Assembly: GCA_035610835.1 (NCBI GenBank)
Contig: CM069455.1
Location: 23,168,264-23,232,263 of the forward strand
Reading direction: 5' to 3'
DNA length: 64,000 nucleotides
From: Ophiura sarsii
Taxonomy: Eukaryota; Echinodermata; Ophiuroidea; Amphilepidida; Ophiuridae
Shown piece by piece: positions 54,001-64,000 of the stretch. The first letter of the stretch is position 1. Each line of letters begins with the position of its first letter. The position numbers and the translations under genes are program-made. The notes beneath the pieces were generated by a model, which saw only the letters and a list, made by a program, of their open reading frames with translations, was not told where the DNA came from and searched no databases.

Positions 54001-54590
54001 CCTATTCCAACATATTGATATATCAATACAGTATTATATAATTGATAGTGGATTAGTCCTTTTTCGTCTGTGGCATTGGGGCATCTGGGACAACTTTTTG
54101 CATGAGTCTTATATAGTGTATTATTCCTAATCCATTATATTAACATATCAATACAGTATTATTTAATTGATAGTGGATTAGTCCTTTTTCGTCTGTGGCA
54201 TTGGGGCATCTTGGACAACTTTTGGCATGAGTCTTATATAGTGTATTATTCCTATTCCAACATATTGATATATCAATACAGTATTATATAATTGATAGTG
54301 GATTAGTCCTTTTTTGTCTGTGGCATTGGGGCATCTGAGACAACTTTTGGCATGAGTCTTATATAGTGTATTATTCCTATTCCAACATATTAATATATCA
54401 ATACAGTATTATATAATTGATAGTGGATTAGTCCTTTTTGGTCTGTGGCATTGGGGCATCTGGGACATCTTTTGGCATGAGTCTTATATAGTGTGTTATT
54501 CCTATTCCATTATATTATTATATCAATACAGTATTATTTAATTGATAGTGGATTAGTCCTTTTTCGTCTGTGGCATTGGGGCATCTGGGA
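51091..54590. repeat. Higher-order repeat: two 1750-bp (14-monomer) copies
   Basis: Positions x and x+1750 match from about 50968 to 52848, including rare monomer variants: 'gtcattttt' at 51181/52931, 'agtaaattga' at 51661/53411, 'atatatttta' at 52161/53911. At every variant I compared the copies are identical. Copy limits are arbitrary in phase; I give 51091-52840 and 52841-54590. Confidence 0.92.
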
Positions 54591-56114
54591 CAACTTTTAG
54601 CATGAGTCTTATATAGTATATTATTCCTATTCCATCATATTAATATATCAATACAGTATTATTTAATTGATAGTGGATAAGTCCTTTTTTGTCTGTGGCA
54701 TTGGGGCATCTGGGACAACTTTTGGCATGAGTCTTATATAGTGTATTATTCCTATTCCATTATATTGATATATAAATACAGTTTTATTTAATTGATAGTG
54801 GATTAGTCCTTTTTGGTCTGTGGCATTGGGGCATCTGGGACAACTTTTTGCATCAGTCTTATATAGTGTGTTATTCCTATTCCATTATATTATTATATCA
54901 ATACAGTATTATTTAATTGATAGTGGATTAGTCCTTTTTGGTCTGTGGCATTGGGGCATCTGGGACAACTTTTTGCATCAGTCTTATATAGTGTGTTATT
55001 CCTATTCCATTATATTATTATATCAATACAGTATTATTTAATTGATAGTGGATTAGTCCTTTTTCGTCTGTGGCATTGGGGCATCTGGGACAACTTTTGG
55101 CATGAGTCTTATATAGTGTATTATTCCTATTCCAACATATTAATATATCAATACAGTATTATATAATTGATAGTGGATATGTCCTTTTTTGTCTGTGGCA
55201 TTGGGGCATCTGGGACAACTTTTGGCATGAGTCTTATATAGTGTATTATTCCTATTCCAACATATTGATATATCAATACAGTATTATATAATTGATAGTG
55301 GATTAGTCCTTTTTCGTCTGTGGCATTGGGGCATCTTGGACAACTTTTGGCATTAGTCTTATATAGTGTGTTATTCCTATTCCATTATATTATTATATCA
55401 ATACAGTATTATTTAATTGATAGTGGATTAGTCCTTTTTCGTCTGTGGCATTGGGGCATCTGGGACAACTTTTGGCATGAGTCTTATATAGTGTATTATT
55501 CCTATTCCAACATATTAATATATCAATACAGTATTATATAATTGATAGTGGATATGTCCTTTTTTGTCTGTGGCATTGGGGCATCTGGGACAACTTTTGG
55601 CATGAGTCTTATATAGTGTATAATTCCTATTCCAACATATTGATATATCAATACAGTATTATATAATTGATAGTGGATTAGTCCTTTTTCGTCTGTGGCA
55701 TTGGGGCATCTGGGACAGCTTTTGGCATGAGTCTTATATAGTGTATTATTCATATTCCAACATATTAATTTATCAATACAGTATTATATAATTGATAGTG
55801 GATTAGTCCTTTTTCGTCTGTGGCATTGGGAAATCTGGGACAACTTTTGGCATGAGTCTTATTTAGTGTGTTATTCCTATTCCATTATATTATTATATCA
55901 ATACAGTATTATCTAATTGATAGTGGATTAGTCCTTTTTCGTCTGTGGCATTGGGGCATCTGGAACAACTTTTGGCATGAGTCTTATGTAGTGTATTATT
56001 CCTATTCCAACTAGTTAATATATCAATACAGTATTATATAATTGATAGTGGATTAGTCCTTTTTCGTCTGTGGCATTGGGGCATCTGGGACAACTTTTAG
56101 CATGAGTCTTATAT

Positions 56115-56546
56115 GTGACATGTTCTACTGAAACCAGACACAATTGGGCAAGATATTAAAATTGAGTTAGTAATTGATTATTAAAGTAGAGATCTTCAGC
56201 TTTCCAATGGTCCCTTTCTTTTTTTAAACGGACTTCGTAAGCGGAGTTACATTATTTTCAAGTTCATTTTTTACGGTCTTTATGAAAACTCCAAACTGAA
56301 ATATCGCCCTTTAAAGTTACTTTGTACCATGATTTTACATGTTTACATAGCCCTTTAAATCACTGAAACATACATTTAGGATGATTTGTTTAATATGAAT
56401 CTTTCACAATAATGTTATAAACACTCTGAATATTAATTATTTACCAGAAACTCAAACTCTCCAAAAATCACCCCCAATTATGTTTTGGGCTATTTCTCAG
56501 TTTGGAGCTCTGCCCAATTCCGTCTGGTTTCGGTAGAACACGTCAC
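56115..56546. mobile_element. 432-bp TIR element inserted in the satellite
   Basis: Terminal inverted repeats of 36 bp (56115-56150 and 56511-56546): GTGACATGTTCTACTGAAAC against the inverse of the right end with five mismatches. It is flanked by ATAT on both sides; removing the element and one ATAT leaves a normal 125-bp monomer exactly in phase. A TA duplication with ends TGTGAC...GTCACA fits equally well. The interior is AT-rich without a transposase: a non-autonomous element. Confidence 0.93.
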
Positions 56547-59499
56547 ATATAGTATATTATTCCTATTCCATTATATTAATATATCAATACAGTATTATTT
56601 AATTGATAGTGGATTAGTCCTTTTTCGTCTGTGGCATTGGGGCATCTGGGACAACTTTTGGCATGAGTCTTATATAGTGTATTATTCCTATTCCATTATA
56701 TTGATATATAAATACAGTTTTATTTAATTGATAGTGGATTAGTCCTTTTTGGTCTGTGGCATTGGGGCATCTAGGACAACTTTTTGCATCAGTCTTATAT
56801 AGTGTGTTATTCCTATTCCATTATATTATTATATCAATACAGTATTATTTAATTGATAGTGGATTAGTCCTTTTTCGTCTGTGGCATTGGGGCATCTGGG
56901 ACAACTTTTAGCATGAGTCTTATATAGTATGTTATTCCTATTCCATCATATTAATATATCAATACAGTATTATTTAATTGATAGTGGATTAGTCCTTTTT
57001 CGTCTGTGGCATTGGGGCATCTGGGACAACTTTTGGCATGAGTCTTATATAGTGTATTATTCCTATTCCATTATATTAATATATCAATACAGTATTATTA
57101 AATTGATATTGGATTAGTCCTTTTTCGTCTGTGGCATTGGGGCATCTGGGACAGATTTTGGCATGAGTCTTATATAGTGTATTATTCCTATTCCAACATA
57201 TTAATATATCAATACAGTATTATATAATTGATAGTGGATTAGTCGTTTTTCGTCTGTGGCATTGGGGCATCTGGGACAACTTTTGGCATGAGTCTTATTT
57301 AGTGTGTTATTCCTATTCCATTATATTATTATATCAATACAGTATTATTTAATTGATAGTGGATTAGTCCTTTTTCGTCTGTGGCATTGGGGCATCTGGG
57401 ACAACTTTTGGCATGAGTCTTATATAGTGTATTATTCCTATTCCAACATATTAATATATCAATACAGTATTATATAATTGATAGTGGATTAGTCCTTTTT
57501 TGTCTGTGGCATTGGGGCATCTGAGACAACTTTTGGCATGAGTCTTATATACTGTATTATTCCTATTCCAACATATTAATATATCAATACAGTATTATAT
57601 AATTGATAGTGGATTAGTCCTTTTTCGTCTGTGGCATTGGGGCATCTGGGACAACTTTTGGCATGAGTCTTATAAAGTGTATTATTCCTATTCCAACATA
57701 TTGATATATCAATACAGTATTATATAATTGATATTGGATTAGTCATTTTTCGTCTGTGGCATTGGGGCATCTGGGACAACTTTTGGCATGAGTCTTATAT
57801 AGTGTATTATTCCTATTCCATTATATTAATATATCAATACAGTATTATTTAATTGATAGTGGATTAGTCCTTTTTCGTCTGTGGCATTGGGGCATCTGGG
57901 ACAACTTTTGGCATTAGTCTTATATAGTGTATTATTCCTATTCCAACATATTAATATATCAATACAGTATTATATAATTGATAGTGGATTAGTCCTTTTT
58001 GGTCTGTGGCATTGGGGCATCTGGGACAACTTTTGGCATGAGTCTTATATAGTGTTGTTATTCCTATTCCATTATATTATTATATCAATACAGTATTATT
58101 TAATTGATAGTGGATTAGTCCTTTTTCGTCTGTGGCATTGGGGCATCTGGGACAACTTTTGGCATGAGTCTTATATAGTGTATTATTCCTATTCCAACAT
58201 ATTAATATATCAATACAGTATTATATAATTGATAGTGGATTAGTCCTTTTTGGTCTGTGGCATTGGGGCATCTGGGACAACTTTTGGCATGAGTCTTATA
58301 TAGTGTGTTATTCCTATTCCATTATATTAATATATCAATACAGTATTATTTAATTGATAGTGGATTAGTCCTTTTTCGTCTGTGGCATTGGGGCATCTGG
58401 GACAACTTTTGGCATGAGTCTTATATAGTGTATTATTCCTATTCCATTATATTAATATATCAATACAGTTTTATTTAATTGATAGTGGATTAGTCCTTTT
58501 TGGTCTGTGGCATTGGGGCATCTGGGACAACTTTTTGCATGAGTCTTATATAGTGTGTTATTCCTATTCCATTATATTATTATATCAATACAGTATTATT
58601 TAATTGATAGTGGATTAGTCCTTTTTCGTTTGTGGCATTGGTGCATCTGGGACAGCTTTTGGCATGAGTCTTATATAGTGTATTATTCCTAATCCATTAT
58701 ATTAATATATCAATACAGTATTATTAAATTGATATTGGATTAGTCCTTTTTCGTCTGTGGCATTGGGGCATCTGGGACAACTTTTGGCATGAGTCTTATA
58801 TAGTGTATTATTCCTATTCCAACATATTAATATATCAATACAGTATTATATATTTGATAGTGGATTAGTCCTTTTTCGTCTGTGGCATTGGGGCATCTGG
58901 GACAACTTTTTGCATGAGTCTTATATAGTGTATTATTCCTAATCCATTATATTAACATATCAATACAGTATTATTTAATTGATAGTGGATTAGTCCTTTT
59001 TCGTCTGTGGCATTGGGGCATCTGGGACAACTTTTGGCATAAGTCTTATATAGTGTGTTATTCCTATTCCATTATATTATTATATCAATACAGTATTATT
59101 TAATTGATAGTGGATTAGTCCTTTTTCGTCTGTGGCATTGGGGCATCTGGGACAACTTTTGGCATGAGTCTTATATAATGTATTATTCCTATTCCATTTC
59201 ATTAATATATCAATACAGCATTATTTAATTGATAGTGGATTAGTCATTTTTCGTCTGTGGCATTGGGGCTTCTGGGACAACTTTTGGCATGAGTCTTATA
59301 TAGTGTATTATTCCTATTCCATTATATTAATATATCAATGCAGTATTATTAAATTGATAGTGGATTAGTCCTTTTTCGTCTGTGGCATTGGGGCATCTGG
59401 GACAACTTTTGGCATGAGTCTTATATAGTGTATTATTCCTATTCCATTATATTAATATATCAATACAGTTTTATTTAATTGATAGTGGATTAGTCCTTT

Positions 59500-62499
59500 T
59501 TGGTCTGTGGCATTGGGGCATCTGGTACAACTTTTTGCATGAGTCTTATATAGTGTGTTATTCCTATTCCATTATATTATTATATCAATACAGTATTATT
59601 TAATTGATAGTGGATTAGTCCTTTTTCGTTTGTGGCATTGGTGCATCTGGGACAGCTTTTGGCATGAGTCTTATATAGTGTATTATTCCTATTCCAACAT
59701 ATTAATATATCAATACAGTATTATATAATTGATAGCGGATTAGTCCTTTTTCGTCTGTGGCATTGGGGCATCTGGGACAACTTTTGGCATGAGTCTTATT
59801 TAGTGTGTTATTCCTATTCCATTATATTATTATATCAATACAGTATCATTTAATTGATAGTGGATTAGTCCTTTTTCGTCTGTGGCATTGGGGCATCTGG
59901 GACAACTTTTAGCATGAGTCTTATATAGTATATTATTCCTATTCCATCATATTAATATATCAATACAGTATTATTTAATTGATAGTGGATTAGTCCTTTT
60001 TCGTCCGTGGCATTGGGGCATCTGGGACAACTTTTGGCATGAGTCTTATATAGTGTATTATTCCTATTCCATTATATTAATATATCAATACAGTATTATT
60101 AAATTGATAGTGGATTAGTCCTTTTTCGTCTGTGGCATTGGGGCATCTGGGACAGCTTTTGGCATGAGTCTTATATAGTGTATTATTCCTATTCCAACAT
60201 ATTAATATATTAATACAGTATTATATAATTGATAGTGGATTAGTCCTTTTTCGTCTGTGGCATTGGGGCATCTGGGACAACTTTTGGCATGAGTCTTATT
60301 TAGTGTGTTATTCCTATTCCATTATATTATTATATCAATACAGTATTATTAAATTGATATTGGATTAGTCCTTTTTCGTCTGTGGCATTGGGGCATCTGG
60401 GACAGATTTTGGCATGAGTCTTATATAGTGTATTATTCCTATTCCAACATATTAATATATCAATACAGTATTATATAATAGATAGTGGATTAGTCGTTTT
60501 TGGTCTGTGGCATTGGGGCATCTGGTACAACTTTTTGCATGAGTCTTATATAGTGTGTTATTCCTATTCCATTATATTATTATATCAATACAGTATTATT
60601 TAATTGATAGTGGATTAGTCCTTTTTCGTTTGTGGCATTGGTGCATCTGGGACAGCTTTTGGCATGAGTCTTATATAGTGTATTATTCCTATTCCAACAT
60701 ATTAATATATCAATACAGTATTATATAATTGATAGCGGATTAGTCCTTTTTCGTCTGTGGCATTGGGGCATCTGGGACAACTTTTGGCATGAGTCTTATT
60801 TAGTGTGTTATTCCTATTCCATTATATTATTATATCAATACAGTATCATTTAATTGATAGTGGATTAGTCCTTTTTCGTCTGTGGCATTGGGGCATCTGG
60901 GACAACTTTTAGCATGAGTCTTATATAGTATATTATTCCTATTCCATCATATTAATATATCAATACAGTATTATTTAATTGATAGTGGATTAGTCCTTTT
61001 TCGTCCGTGGCATTGGGGCATCTGGGACAACTTTTGGCATGAGTCTTATATAGTGTATTATTCCTATTCCATTATATTAATATATCAATACAGTATTATT
61101 AAATTGATAGTGGATTAGTCCTTTTTCGTCTGTGGCATTGGGGCATCTGGGACAGCTTTTGGCATGAGTCTTATATAGTGTATTATTCCTATTCCAACAT
61201 ATTAATATATTAATACAGTATTATATAATTGATAGTGGATTAGTCCTTTTTCGTCTGTGGCATTGGGGCATCTGGGACAACTTTTGGCATGAGTCTTATT
61301 TAGTGTGTTATTCCTATTCCATTATATTATTATATCAATACAGTATTATTAAATTGATATTGGATTAGTCCTTTTTCGTCTGTGGCATTGGGGCATCTGG
61401 GACAGATTTTGGCATGAGTCTTATATAGTGTATTATTCCTATTCCAACATATTAATATATCAATACAGTATTATATAATAGATAGTGGATTAGTCGTTTT
61501 TGGTCTGTGGCATTGGGGCATCTGGTACAACTTTTTGCATGAGTCTTATATAGTGTGTTATTCCTATTCCATTATATTATTATATCAATACAGTATTATT
61601 TAATTGATAGTGGATTAGTCCTTTTTCGTTTGTGGCATTGGTGCATCTGGGACAGCTTTTGGCATGAGTCTTATATAGTGTATTATTCCTATTCCAACAT
61701 ATTAATATATCAATACAGTATTATATAATTGATAGCGGATTAGTCCTTTTTCGTCTGTGGCATTGGGGCATCTGGGACAACTTTTGGCATGAGTCTTATT
61801 TAGTGTGTTATTCCTATTCCATTATATTATTATATCAATACAGTATCATTTAATTGATAGTGGATTAGTCCTTTTTCGTCTGTGGCATTGGGGCATCTGG
61901 GACAACTTTTAGCATGAGTCTTATATAGTATATTATTCCTATTCCATCATATTAATATATCAATACAGTATTATTTAATTGATAGTGGATTAGTCCTTTT
62001 TCGTCCGTGGCATTGGGGCATCTGGGACAACTTTTGGCATGAGTCTTATATAGTGTATTATTCCTATTCCATTATATTAATATATCAATACAGTATTATT
62101 AAATTGATAGTGGATTAGTCCTTTTTCGTCTGTGGCATTTGGGCATCTGGGACAGCTTTTGGCATGAGTCTTATATAGTGTATTATTCCTATTCCAACAT
62201 ATTAATATATTAATACAGTATTATATAATTGATAGTGGATTAGTCCTTTTTCGTCTGTGGCATTGGGGCATCTGGGACAACTTTTGGCATGAGTCTTATT
62301 TAGTGTGTTATTCCTATTCCATTATATTATTATATCAATACAGTATTATTAAATTGATATTGGATTAGTCCTTTTTCGTCTGTGGCATTGGGGCATCTGG
62401 GACAGATTTTGGCATGAGTCTTATATAGTGTATTATTCCTATTCCAACATATTAATATATCAATACAGTATTATATAATTGATAGTGGATTAGTCGTTT
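59500..62499. repeat. Higher-order repeat: three 1000-bp (8-monomer) copies
   Basis: Diagnostic variants recur every 1000 bp: 'cgtttgtggcattggtgc' at 59627, 60627 and 61627; 'gatagcggat' at 59731, 60731 and 61731; 'tcgtccgtgg' at 60001, 61001 and 62001. One difference noted (ggcatttggg at 62134). The first variant also occurs at 58627, so a partial fourth copy precedes them. Confidence 0.92.
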
Positions 62500-64000
62500 T
62501 TCGTCTGTGGCATTGGGGCATCTGGGACAACTTTTGGCATGAGTCTTATTTAGTGTGTTATTCCTATTCCATTATATTATTATATCAATACAGTATTATT
62601 TAATTGATAGTGGATTAGTCCTTTTTCGTCTGTGGCATTGGGGCATCTGGGACAACTTTTGGCATGAGTCTTATATAGTGTATTATTCCTATTCCAACAT
62701 ATTAATATATCAATACAGTATTATATAATTGATAGTGGATTAGTCCTTTTTTGTCTGTGGCATTGGGGCATCTGAGACAACTTTTGGCATGAGTCTTATA
62801 TACTGTATTATTCCTATTCCAACATATTAATATATCAATACAGTATTATATAATTGATAGTGGATTAGTCCTTTTTCGTCTGTGGCATTGGGGCATCTGG
62901 GACAACTTTTGGCATGAGTCTTATAAAGTGTATTATTCCTATTCCAACATATTGATATATCAATACAGTATTATATAATTGATATTGGATTAGTCCTTTT
63001 TCGTCTGTGGCATTGGGGCATCTGGGACAACTTTTGGCATGAGTCTTATATAGTGTATTATTCCTATTCCATTATATTAATATATCAATACAGTATTATT
63101 TAATTGATAGTGGATTAGTCCTTTTTCGTCTGTGGCATTGGGGCATCTGGGACAACTTTTGGCATTAGTCTTATATAGTGTATTATTCCTATTCCAACAT
63201 ATTAATATATCAATACAGTATTATATAATTGATAGTGGATTAGTCCTTTTTGGTCTGTGGCATTGGGGCATCTGGGACAACTTTTGGCATGAGTCTTATC
63301 TAGTGTGTTATTCCTATTCCATTATATTATTATATCAATACAGTATTATTTAATTGATAGTGGATTAGTCCTTTTTCGTCTGTGGCATTGGGGCATCTGG
63401 GACAACTTTTGGCATGAGTCTTATATAGTGTATTATTCCTATTCCAACATATTAATATATCAATACAGTATTATATAATTGATAGTGGATTAGTCCTTTT
63501 TGGTCTGTGGCATTGGGGCATCTGGTACAACTTTTGGCATGAGTCTTATATAGTGTGTTATTCCTATTCCATTATATTAATATATCAATACAGTATTATT
63601 TAATTGATAGTGGATTAGTCCTTTTTCGTCTGTGGCATTGGGGCATCTGGGACAACTTTTGGCATGAGTCTTATATAGTGTATTATTCCTATTCCATTTT
63701 ATTAATATATCAATACAGCATTATTTAATTGATAGTGGATTAGTCATTTTTCGTCTGTGGCATTGGGGCTTCTGGGACAACTTTTGGCATGAGTCTTATA
63801 TAGTGTATTATTCCTATTCCATTATATTAATATATCAATGCAGTATTATTAAATTGATAGTGGATTAGTCCTTTTTCGTCTGTGGCATTGGGGCATCTGG
63901 GACAACTTTTGGCATGAGTCTTATATAGTGTATTATTCCTATTCCATTATATTAATATATCAATACAGTTTTATTTAATTGATAGTGGATTAGTCCTTTT

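Larger units (their letters stand above)
50807..64000. repeat. 125-bp satellite array, about 102 monomers, continues past the window
   Basis: Head-to-tail monomers, all in one orientation. Each has a GC-balanced half (cgtctgtggcattggggcat, ctgggacaacttttggcatg) and an AT-rich half (tattattcctattcca, atatcaatacagtatt, aattgatagtggattagtcc). The period is held almost without slips. By my count, only two single-base insertions (first monomer, and near 58056) occur over 96 monomers once the inserted element at 56115-56546 is removed. Variants fall into three main AT-half types (attatattattatatc, attatattaatatatc, aacatattaatatatc). Because 125 is not a multiple of three, the reading frame changes each unit; the short frames here are translated satellite and not genes. 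Confidence 0.97.

Noticed and set aside
54820..58228. Repeated open frames of 73-115 codons in the satellite (beginning MALGHLGQL)
   Set aside because: They are translations of the 125-bp monomer. The period is not a multiple of three, so frames rotate and break, and start/stop positions follow monomer variants.
50807..64000. CENP-B box in the satellite monomer
   Set aside because: The TTCG in 'tttttcgtctgtggc' is not followed by the required A and CGGG spacing, so the known box consensus is not met.
50807..64000. CRISPR-like array
   Set aside because: Monomers are contiguous with no unique spacers, and the surrounding genome is animal nuclear DNA.

Overview
The window is animal nuclear DNA: AT-rich, gene-poor, intron-containing and packed with transposon remains. 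TIR elements, tRNA-derived SINEs, two LINE 3' ends, a TTAGGG-type internal telomere tract and many copies of the word TAGGCCTA suggest a marine invertebrate. A deuterostome such as an echinoderm is my best guess; no marker gene here proves it.

Layout. 0-2 kb: exons 3-4 of a short-chain dehydrogenase (SDR) paralogue, 'A', whose 5' exons lie left of the window. 2-6.6 kb: a 78-bp triplet repeat and a TIR element. 6.6-8.8 kb: a decayed chromodomain-type Ty3/gypsy pol relic just 3' of an intact single-exon rhodopsin-family GPCR (minus strand). 9-14.6 kb: a SINE, minisatellites, a MITE and a DDE-transposase relic. 14.65-19.64 kb: complete four-exon SDR gene 'B' (plus strand). 20-27.8 kb: LINE 3' end, SINE, a 1.86-kb TIR element and tandem repeats. 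27.99-34.08 kb: complete four-exon SDR gene 'C' (minus strand), with several MITEs and a telomere-like tract in its introns. 34-50.6 kb: TIR elements, a second LINE 3' end, a RecQ-like helicase relic, a tRNA-like sequence split by a triplicated insert, a duplicated exon-like block, a probable retroelement gag relic and a GATC-dense foldback element. 50.8-64 kb (running off the end): about 102 head-to-tail copies of a 125-bp satellite with nested higher-order repeats, interrupted once by a 432-bp TIR element.

The real protein-coding content I can support is the SDR cluster and the GPCR. The three SDR paralogues have the same exon lengths wherever visible (151, 243, 415 and 187 bp; A shows only the last two), which defines the gene models by comparison within the window. 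They predict membrane-anchored, NADP(H)-type retinol-dehydrogenase-like enzymes of 331 residues. A and B are direct duplicates including their 3' flanks; C is inverted and more diverged. All coordinates and alignments were made by eye.
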